Shown here: piece by piece, positions 23,484 through 29,617 of the stretch
Layout of the letters: each line of letters begins with the position of its first letter
Numbering within the stretch: position 1 is the first letter of the stretch
The notes under the pieces: generated by a model
The model's database searches: none
What the model was told of the DNA's origin: nothing
What the model saw: the letters and a program-made list of their open reading frames with translations, nothing else
Program-made: the position numbers and the translations under genes
Assembly: GCA_900547255.1 (NCBI GenBank)
Contig: URGC01000015.1
Coordinates: 1-29,617, forward strand
Reading direction: 5' to 3'
Origin: an uncultured Eubacterium sp.
GTDB taxonomy: Bacteria; Bacillota; Clostridia; Lachnospirales; Lachnospiraceae
DNA: 29,617 nucleotides

Positions 23484-25151
23484 ATGGAAAACGAAGCTGC
23501 ATCAAAGAATTTTATCGAGCAGATTATAGATAAGGATATTGCAGAGGGACATTGCAGGAAGGTTGTAACAAGATTCCCACCAGAACCTAACGGATATCTT
23601 CATATAGGACACGCTAAGTCTATCCTTTTGAATTACGGACTTGCCAAGGAATATAACGGACAGTTTAACCTGCGTTTTGATGACACTAATCCAACTAAGG
23701 AGAAGGTCGAATTCGTAGATTCAATCAAAGCGGATGTGGAATGGCTTGGAGCTAAGTGGAATGGCGATGTGTTATTTGCATCAGATTATTTCCCTAAGAT
23801 GTATGAAGCTGCTGTAAAGCTTATCAAGAAGGGTAAGGCTTATGTATGTGACCTTACACCAGAGCAGATAAGAGAATATCGTGGAACACTTACAGAGCCA
23901 GGAAAAGAGAGCCCATACAGAAACCGTTCAGTTGAAGAAAATCTTGCATTATTTGAAGATATGAAGAACGGCAAGTTTGCAGATGGCGAGAAGGTATTGC
24001 GTGCCAAGATTGATATGGCATCTCCTAATATTAATATGAGAGATCCTATCATATACAGAGTTGCACATATATCACACCACAGAACAGGTGATACATGGTG
24101 CATATATCCTATGTATGATTTTGCTCATCCAATCGAGGATGCTATTGAGGGTATTTCACACTCAATCTGTACTCTTGAATTTGAGGACCACAGACCATTA
24201 TATGACTGGGTTGTAAGAGAGTTAGAGTATGAATATCCACCAAAGCAGATAGAGTTTGCAAAGCTCTATCTTAATAATGTTGTAACAGGTAAGAGATACA
24301 TCAAGAAGCTTGTAGAGGATGGAATTGTTGACGGATGGGATGACCCAAGACTTGTGTCAATTGCTGCTCTTAGAAGAAGAGGCTTTACACCAGAGTCAAT
24401 CAAGATGTTCGTTGAGCTTGTCGGTGTTACCAAGTCACAGGGTGCTGTTGAGTATCCAATGCTTGAGTACTGCATAAGAGAAGATCTTAAGCTTAAGGTT
24501 AAGAGAATGATGGCAGTGCTTGACCCTGTTAAGGTTATTATTGACAACTATCCAGAAGGACAGGTTGAATATATGGAGGTTCCTAATAATCAGGAAAATC
24601 CAGAACTTGGAACAAGAAAAGTTCCATTTACTAAAGAATTATATATTGAGAGAGAAGATTTCATGGAGGAACCACCTAAGAAGTACTTCCGATTATTCCC
24701 AGGCAATGAAGTCCGCCTTATGAATGCATATTTTGTTACATGTGTAGATTATAAGAAGGATGAGAATGGTAAGGTTACAGAGATTCACTGTACTTACGAC
24801 CCAGCCACAAGAGGCGGCAACTTTACTGAGAGAAAGGTAAAGGGAACAATACACTGGGTATCAGCAACAGAGGGCGTGAAGGTTAAAGCACGTCTTTACG
24901 AAAACATAGTAGATGAGGAGAAGGGCGTATACAATGAAGAAGATGGTTCCATCAATGTGAACCCTAATTCACTCACAGTTGTAGATGAATGTATAGTAGA
25001 ACCAGAACTTGCAAAGGCTTCTAAGCAGGACAAGTTCCAGTTTGTAAGAAATGGTTATTTCTGTGCAGATATTAAGGATAGTACAGACGGAAATCCTGTA
25101 TTTAATAGAATTGTATCTTTGAAGAGTTCATTTAAACTGCCTACGAACTAA
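23484..25151 (+). CDS. glnS: Glutaminyl-tRNA synthetase
   Basis: Charges tRNA-Gln directly. It has 555 residues, the normal length. The class I signature is PPEPNGYLHIGHAKSI (HIGH at 40-43). The second class I motif reads VVTGKRYIKKLV where E. coli has VMSKR. Family stretches are RFDDTNPTKEK, YPMYDFAHPIEDAIEGISHS and LCTLEFEDHRPLYDW-like sequence, and a beta-barrel anticodon-binding part ends in FNRIVSLKSSF. Start choice: ATG at 23484 with GGAGG 8 nt upstream; a TTG at 23457 would encode the ribosome site. Having GlnRS suggests the cell does not depend wholly on the GatCAB amidation route for Gln-tRNA. It is followed by a DUF2225 gene after 24 nt. Confidence 0.97.
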   Translation: MENEAASKNFIEQIIDKDIAEGHCRKVVTRFPPEPNGYLHIGHAKSILLNYGLAKEYNGQFNLRFDDTNPTKEKVEFVDSIKADVEWLGAKWNGDVLFASDYFPKMYEAAVKLIKKGKAYVCDLTPEQIREYRGTLTEPGKESPYRNRSVEENLALFEDMKNGKFADGEKVLRAKIDMASPNINMRDPIIYRVAHISHHRTGDTWCIYPMYDFAHPIEDAIEGISHSICTLEFEDHRPLYDWVVRELEYEYPPKQIEFAKLYLNNVVTGKRYIKKLVEDGIVDGWDDPRLVSIAALRRRGFTPESIKMFVELVGVTKSQGAVEYPMLEYCIREDLKLKVKRMMAVLDPVKVIIDNYPEGQVEYMEVPNNQENPELGTRKVPFTKELYIEREDFMEEPPKKYFRLFPGNEVRLMNAYFVTCVDYKKDENGKVTEIHCTYDPATRGGNFTERKVKGTIHWVSATEGVKVKARLYENIVDEEKGVYNEEDGSINVNPNSLTVVDECIVEPELAKASKQDKFQFVRNGYFCADIKDSTDGNPVFNRIVSLKSSFKLPTN

Positions 25152-25175
25152 TTAAGAAAGGTAATAAAAATAATT

Positions 25176-25937
25176 ATGCAGGAAAACAGCACAGAACTGG
25201 CTGAAAAAGATTTTATATTTGATAAGAAGGTTGAGTGTCCAGTATGCGGTAATTCATTTACTTCCAAGGTTGTTAAGACAGGAAGGTCAAGATTTATCGG
25301 AACAGATATGGATTTAAGACCAAGATACACAGGAATTGATACTGTTAAATATGATGTATATATGTGTCCAAAATGCGGATATGCAGCAGTTGCAAGAGAG
25401 TTTACCAATATAACTCCAAGACAGAAGCAGACACTTAAAGACGAGGTGTGCAGCAAGTTCCAGGGAATGCCGGAAGCGGATGAGATATATACATATGATA
25501 ATGCTATTATTAGATATAAGATGGCATTATTATCAGCTATCAAGAAGCCAGCAAAGCTTAGCGAGTGTGCATTCTTATGCTTAAAGCTCGCATGGCTTTA
25601 CAGAGGAGTTAAGGAAAGCTTATGCCCGGATGATGATGTGGACAGTCTCCCAGACAATGTAAAAGAGATTGTTGAGTCATCACAGAAAGAAGAGGCTAAT
25701 TACATCAGGGAAGCATATTATGGATTTACTGAGGCACTTACCAAGGAATATCCACCTATATGCGGAATGGATGAGGTTACAATCAACTATCTTATGTCAG
25801 TGCTTGCTTACAAGAATGGTGACTTTGATGATGCCAGCAAATATGGTTATTCAGTACTCTCATCAAGAAGTGCAACAGCAAAGATAAAAGATAAAGAAAG
25901 AGACTTGATGGATAAGTTAAAATCTGATAAAATGTAA
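25176..25937 (+). CDS. DUF2225-family zinc-ribbon protein
   Basis: A 253-residue cytosolic protein. Two CxxC pairs form a zinc ribbon: CPVC (Cys21, Cys24) and CPKC (Cys64, Cys67), with RSRFIGTDMDLRPRY between them, the mark of DUF2225. The rest is helical and TPR-like (ALLSAIKKPAKLSECAFLCL; NYLMSVLAYKNGDFDDASKY). The function is unknown; the family is common in Clostridia. The ribosome site is weak (AAAGG about 15 nt before ATG 25176). It is possibly co-transcribed with glnS. Confidence 0.85.
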   Translation: MQENSTELAEKDFIFDKKVECPVCGNSFTSKVVKTGRSRFIGTDMDLRPRYTGIDTVKYDVYMCPKCGYAAVAREFTNITPRQKQTLKDEVCSKFQGMPEADEIYTYDNAIIRYKMALLSAIKKPAKLSECAFLCLKLAWLYRGVKESLCPDDDVDSLPDNVKEIVESSQKEEANYIREAYYGFTEALTKEYPPICGMDEVTINYLMSVLAYKNGDFDDASKYGYSVLSSRSATAKIKDKERDLMDKLKSDKM

Positions 25938-25939
25938 AT

Positions 25940-25954
25940 GGTGTTGTTAACACC
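25940..25954 (+). other. Small hairpin between the DUF2225 and cold-shock genes
   Basis: GGTGTT and AACACC pair around GTT, followed after four bases by TTTTT. It could be a weak terminator or part of the short leader of the cold-shock gene. Confidence 0.45.
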
Positions 25955-25980
25955 GCAATTTTTATTGGAGGTACTTAATA

Positions 25981-26178
25981 ATGAAAGGTACAGTAAAGTG
26001 GTTCAACAATCAGAAGGGTTACGGTTTCATCAGCGATGAGAATGGCAATGATGTATTCGTACACTACTCAGGACTTAACATGGAAGGCTTCAAGTCATTA
26101 GACGAGGGCGCAGCAGTTGAGTTCGACGTTACAGATGGTGCAAAGGGTCCACAGGCAACTAACGTAACTAAATTATAA
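25981..26178 (+). CDS. Cold-shock domain protein
   Basis: A 65-residue single cold-shock domain that binds single-stranded RNA and DNA and melts mRNA structure. The motifs are MKGTVKWFNNQKGYGFI (RNP1 within KGYGFI) and DVFVHYSGL (RNP2), ending in GPQATNVTKL. The start is ATG at 25981 with GGAGG 10 nt upstream. The leader is short compared with cold-inducible csp genes, so constitutive expression is plausible. A terminator-like hairpin follows at 26253. Confidence 0.96.
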   Translation: MKGTVKWFNNQKGYGFISDENGNDVFVHYSGLNMEGFKSLDEGAAVEFDVTDGAKGPQATNVTKL

Positions 26179-26252
26179 TCCATAATGTTTGCAGTGTGCC
26201 TTTTTAATATATAGTTATTGAAAAAGATATATTGTTACAAGTAAGATTATGA

Positions 26253-26281
26253 AAGAGCAGCCGCATTATGAGGCTGCTCTT
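26253..26281. terminator. Terminator-like hairpin after the cold-shock gene
   Basis: AAGAGCAGCC (26253-26262) and GGCTGCTCTT (26272-26281) form a perfect 10-bp stem with a 9-nt loop. No T-run follows beyond the TT ending the stem, so termination may be partial. The remainder of 26179-26364 is AT-rich and may hold the next promoter. Confidence 0.65.
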
Positions 26282-26364
26282 GGCATATTCTGGGGCAATT
26301 AATATTATTTTAAGATTTATTATAGAATTTTTACATTGCACATATGTGCAGAACGGAGTGTGGT

Positions 26365-27180
26365 ATGGAAACAATTGATTACAGCCTTACATTGGCGGCA
26401 GAGACACCGGGTATGCTTCTGGCGGGCGGTGTGCTTGCATTATCAGTATTTCTTGTTATGTTTATAGTTATCAAGAAGAGATGGAAAGCTAAGGTACTGC
26501 CATTCTTTATGGCATTGGTAGTGTTCTCACTTGTCAGAATATTTGTTATGCTTGCAGAGTCAGCACTTATGCTTATTCCAAGTATTGATGCGGCTTTTGA
26601 ATATAACACGAATGCATTGTCAATAATTGACTGTATTCTGGCAACCGTAGGATATCTGGCGGCAAGATGGATTGTTGCCAAGATACTTGATGGAAGATTT
26701 GATGGACAGGGTGATGTCCTTATTGCAGGTCTTGGACTTGGATTTGGAGATGCACTTTTATATGGATTTACTGTATTATCTAATTATGTATGGTGCATTG
26801 CTATTGATAATGGCAGTCTTGCACAGGCATTTGAAGGATTATCAGAAAGTGATGCATTGACTACATTCCAGTCAATGTCAGACTTGTTCTATGCACCATC
26901 AGTTATATGGCTGCTCATGGGTGTGAGTGCAGCTATAGATATTGTCCTTCATGTACTTTTAACAACAGTTATATATGGTGTAGTAAAGTCATATGTTCCA
27001 TCTATGTGGCATGCAATAAGTGCGATTATATATGCGGCAGTAATTATACCATTCCAGGTATATGATTCTACATCAATGACAAGCATAGGCATATGCTTTG
27101 CCATCAAGCTTGTAATATTTGTTGCGGCTGCTTATTATATTTCAAAGAATGTGTTAAAGAATATCCAGTATGAGTCATAG
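26365..27180 (+). CDS. Polytopic membrane protein (possibly YhfC-like)
   Basis: A 271-residue protein with about seven membrane helices (starting near residues 15, 44, 82, 120, 178, 214 and 240). The segment DVLIAGLGLGFGDALLYG recalls the glycine-rich GxGxxE region of the YhfC family of putative intramembrane proteases, but the expected Glu is Asp here and no His-rich motif is clear, so the family call is weak. Start choice: ATG at 26365 with GGAG 7 nt upstream, rather than ATG at 26344. It ends 23 nt before the P-type ATPase gene and is probably in the same operon, which could make it a partner of that pump. Confidence 0.7.
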   Translation: METIDYSLTLAAETPGMLLAGGVLALSVFLVMFIVIKKRWKAKVLPFFMALVVFSLVRIFVMLAESALMLIPSIDAAFEYNTNALSIIDCILATVGYLAARWIVAKILDGRFDGQGDVLIAGLGLGFGDALLYGFTVLSNYVWCIAIDNGSLAQAFEGLSESDALTTFQSMSDLFYAPSVIWLLMGVSAAIDIVLHVLLTTVIYGVVKSYVPSMWHAISAIIYAAVIIPFQVYDSTSMTSIGICFAIKLVIFVAAAYYISKNVLKNIQYES

Positions 27181-27203
27181 TTTGTAGGACGTAAGGAGCA
27201 GAA

Positions 27204-29549
27204 GTGGATTATACTAATAGAGATACAGGATTAACTTCAGAAAGAGTTGCACAGCTTACTAAAGCCGGGATGTCTAATGTTGCGGTCAAAAGTGAGTCTA
27301 AGACTGTAAGACAGATAATTGCAGATAACATATTCACATATTTTAATATGATATTTGCGATATTTGCAGCTATGCTTATTCTTGTAAAGTCATATATTAA
27401 TATGACATTTCTGCCTATAATTATAGTCAATACGCTGATTGGCATAATTCAGGAGATTCGTACTAAGAAGGTGCTTGATAAGCTTACAATCCTTTCAGCA
27501 CCAGTTAATAAAGTTATACGTGATGGCATTATGCAGGAGGTTTTATCCGAGAGTCTTGTAAGAGGCGATTTATGCGTATTCGAGGCTGGAAAACAGATAT
27601 GTGCAGATGCCAAGGTTGTAGATGGTTCTGTGAGAGTGAACGAATCACTTGTCACAGGCGAATCTGATGAGATAATCAAGCTTCCGGGGGACAGTCTGCT
27701 CTCTGGAAGCTTTGTTACGTCTGGAAGCTGTAAGGCTGTCCTTGAAAAAGTAGGAGCAGAATCATATGTTGCCAAGCTCGCGATGGAAGCCAAAGCATCA
27801 AGGGGCAAGCAACAGACTGACATGATGCGATCTCTCGATAAGCTTGTAAAGATTATAGGAATTGCGATTATACCTATAGGATTACTCATGTTTATACAGA
27901 ATTATTTCTTCCTCGGAGTTGGAATACAGCAGAGTGTTGTTTCTATGGTTGCAGCTCTTGTCGGCATGATTCCAGAAGGACTGTATCTTCTTGCATCTGT
28001 TGCACTTGTTGTCAGTGTATTAAGGCTTGGCAAGAAGAATGTCATGGTTCATGAGATGGCTTGCGTTGAGACGCTCGCAAGAGTCAATGTCTTGTGCGTC
28101 GATAAGACTGGAACAATAACTGATAATAAGATGTCGGTTGCAGATATTATTCCTCTGTCAACTGTTAAAGAAGACAAATATCCATCAGTCCATGATATGA
28201 TAGGTGACCTTGTGGGAAGTCTTAATAGTGATAATATAACGATGGATGCCCTGAAAGATTATTTTACCAAGCCGGTTGTCAACAAGGCTGTCAAGGTATA
28301 CGGATTCTCGTCAGAGACCAAGTATAGTGCCGCTGTTATGGAGAACGGCGATAATTACATAATTGGGGCACCAGAGAAGCTTTTACTGTCTGATTATGGC
28401 AGGCTGAAAGACAAAGTAGAAAAGTTATCGTCAGAAGGCTACAGGGTTCTTGTGTTTGGGCTATATGTTGGCAGACTTGATGGCAAGCCTCTTGAAAGAC
28501 CGATTATTCCACTTGCGCTTATCACTTTGTGGAATGCGATACGTCCAGAGGCGAGAACAACATTTAAGTATTTTGAGGATCAGGGCGTTGAGGTTAAAGT
28601 TATATCTGGCGATAATCCGGTGACTGCATCATATATTGCAAAGATGGCAGGAATCCGTGATGCGGACAGATATATAGATGCATCAACTCTTAAGACTGAG
28701 GATGATGTGGCGCAGGCTGCAACGCAGTTTACTGTGTTTGGCAGAGTTTCACCAGAACAGAAAAGACAGATTATAGATGCAATTAAGGCTGCTGGAAATG
28801 TCGTAGCCATGACAGGTGATGGTGTTAACGATGTTCTTGCACTTAAAAATGCAGATTGCAGCATAGCATTTGGCTCAGGAAGCGAGGCAGCTTCCAATGC
28901 CGCCCAGATTGTGCTTCTTGATTCAGATTTCTCATGTATGCCATCGGTTGTGGCAGAGGGAAGGCGTGTTGTTAACAATATCCAGAGGACAGCATCACTG
29001 TTCCTTGTAAAGAATATATTCTCAATGCTTCTGGCATTTTTCTCAATATTTGCAGGAAGTGGATATCCGTTGTACCCAACGCAGTTATCACTGCTTGGAG
29101 CATTTACAATAGGTACGCCGGGATTTCTTCTTGCATTGCAGCCAAGCAACAACCGCATAACTGGTAATTTTGTAAAAAATGTCTGTATCAAGGCATTGCC
29201 GGCGGCACTGACGGATTTTGTGCTTGTCGCCATATTTACAATTATAGGAATGGTGACGAATGTTGCCAATGAACAGCTATCAACGACAGTCATATTCATA
29301 CTTCTGACGGTTGGTATGGCTGAGCTTGTAAGAGTCTGCCGTCCGTTTAACCTGTTCAGATTGGCGATATGTGTTGTCATGGCGGCAGGAATAGTGCTGT
29401 CGGTACTGTTTGCAGGTAAACTGTTCGCAATATATCCGCTCGACCCAAGACTTGTCTGGGGAACATTTGTGGGAATGGTGGGTTCGATACCGCTGTTTTA
29501 CATTACATGCAAAGCAGTCGGACACATTTTCGCACGCCACGAAAAGTAA
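27204..29549 (+). CDS. P-type cation ATPase, CtpE-like
   Basis: A 781-residue HAD-type ion pump. The actuator TGES is at 151-154, membrane helix 4 carries PEGL (257-260), the phosphorylated Asp300 lies in DKTGT, the nucleotide domain is small with GAPEKLL (388-394), and the hinge motif is TGDGVND (537-543). Six helices are predicted after residue 600. PEGL in helix 4, where the Ca/H pumps have PEGL and the heavy-metal pumps have CPC, plus the short N-domain, suits the CtpE group, which was linked to calcium in mycobacteria (family knowledge). There is no N-terminal metal-binding domain. The start is GTG at 27204 with AAGGAG 5 nt upstream. The ion is not decided by sequence. Confidence 0.9.
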   Translation: MDYTNRDTGLTSERVAQLTKAGMSNVAVKSESKTVRQIIADNIFTYFNMIFAIFAAMLILVKSYINMTFLPIIIVNTLIGIIQEIRTKKVLDKLTILSAPVNKVIRDGIMQEVLSESLVRGDLCVFEAGKQICADAKVVDGSVRVNESLVTGESDEIIKLPGDSLLSGSFVTSGSCKAVLEKVGAESYVAKLAMEAKASRGKQQTDMMRSLDKLVKIIGIAIIPIGLLMFIQNYFFLGVGIQQSVVSMVAALVGMIPEGLYLLASVALVVSVLRLGKKNVMVHEMACVETLARVNVLCVDKTGTITDNKMSVADIIPLSTVKEDKYPSVHDMIGDLVGSLNSDNITMDALKDYFTKPVVNKAVKVYGFSSETKYSAAVMENGDNYIIGAPEKLLLSDYGRLKDKVEKLSSEGYRVLVFGLYVGRLDGKPLERPIIPLALITLWNAIRPEARTTFKYFEDQGVEVKVISGDNPVTASYIAKMAGIRDADRYIDASTLKTEDDVAQAATQFTVFGRVSPEQKRQIIDAIKAAGNVVAMTGDGVNDVLALKNADCSIAFGSGSEAASNAAQIVLLDSDFSCMPSVVAEGRRVVNNIQRTASLFLVKNIFSMLLAFFSIFAGSGYPLYPTQLSLLGAFTIGTPGFLLALQPSNNRITGNFVKNVCIKALPAALTDFVLVAIFTIIGMVTNVANEQLSTTVIFILLTVGMAELVRVCRPFNLFRLAICVVMAAGIVLSVLFAGKLFAIYPLDPRLVWGTFVGMVGSIPLFYITCKAVGHIFARHEK

Positions 29550-29617
29550 TGAACAGTCGCCCAGCCATGTGAGCCAACAGCCCCAAGCCTGTGCCCTGTG
29601 TGCGCTGTACCGTGCCT
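29550..29617. other. GC-rich unassigned sequence at the window edge
   Basis: The 68 bases after the ATPase stop are 43/68 G or C (63%), far above the rest of the window. No open gene or complete hairpin is visible. Like the long inverted repeat at 3308, it starts right at a stop codon, so it may be one arm of a similar element cut by the window edge. Confidence 0.35.

Noticed and set aside
28580..29380. 266-codon open frame antisense to the P-type ATPase
   Set aside because: It mirrors a clear ATPase frame with all motifs, has no ribosome site, and its translation is low-complexity Ser/Thr/Ala typical of antisense frames.
1..29617. CRISPR arrays, tRNA or rRNA genes, transposases, phage genes
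   Set aside because: I looked for regularly spaced repeats, cloverleaf signatures and mobile-element proteins on both strands and saw none.

Overview
The window looks like a stretch of chromosome from a low-GC anaerobic Clostridia, most likely a Lachnospiraceae close to Lachnospira (Eubacterium) eligens. This is an inference from AT-rich codon use (AGA, CTT, ACA), strong AGGAGG-type ribosome sites, DapL-type lysine synthesis, type III pantothenate kinase and pectin-related genes (GH105, KdgF-like cupin). There are no rRNA or tRNA genes, no CRISPR array, no transposase and no phage genes. Most of the window is core metabolism with small accessory inserts.

Layout. 1-3310: the C-terminal 768 residues of carB, then an SseB-domain protein. 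3308-3590: a very long inverted repeat that exactly fills the gap between two convergent genes. 3588-5625: KdgF-like cupin (-), YdcF-family membrane protein (+), patatin-like hydrolase (-). 5726-9450: coaX, coaBC and a three-TM membrane protein in a tightly coupled operon. 9594-11794: a pectin-related GH105 hydrolase with its own promoter and a palindromic terminator, then a cupin and a coiled-coil/J-domain-like protein. 11844-13137: dapL. 13202-14008: C39-like peptidase (-). 14124-15533: purA. 15609-15812: small membrane protein (-).

15889-19010 holds the most interesting group: a stand-alone amino-acid adenylation enzyme, a LysA-like PLP decarboxylase overlapping it by 8 nt, and a 73-residue carrier protein with a DS phosphopantetheine site. 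This ligase/decarboxylase/carrier combination recalls the BtrJ-BtrK-BtrI and VinN-VinO-VinL chemistry of antibiotic pathways and the ligase/decarboxylase/ACP set linked to exosortase-A loci, but here it stands without any of those neighbours. It is followed by a Ser-rich protein resembling only the C-terminal part of the flagellar cap FliD, and by a SEC-C protein.

20411-29549: a terminator shared with a two-TM membrane protein (-), then methyltransferase, hslO, an atypical shikimate-kinase-like gene, glnS, a DUF2225 protein, a cold-shock protein, a polytopic membrane protein and a CtpE-like P-type ATPase. The last 68 bases are unusually GC-rich and unassigned.

Two sequence-level oddities stand out. 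The interior of carB (about 120-1600) uses codons unlike both of its own ends, suggesting a recombination mosaic or an assembly chimera. A 31-nt hairpin core at 3431-3461 recurs exactly, in reverse complement, at 13157-13187; both copies lie between convergent genes and have different but paired outer stems.
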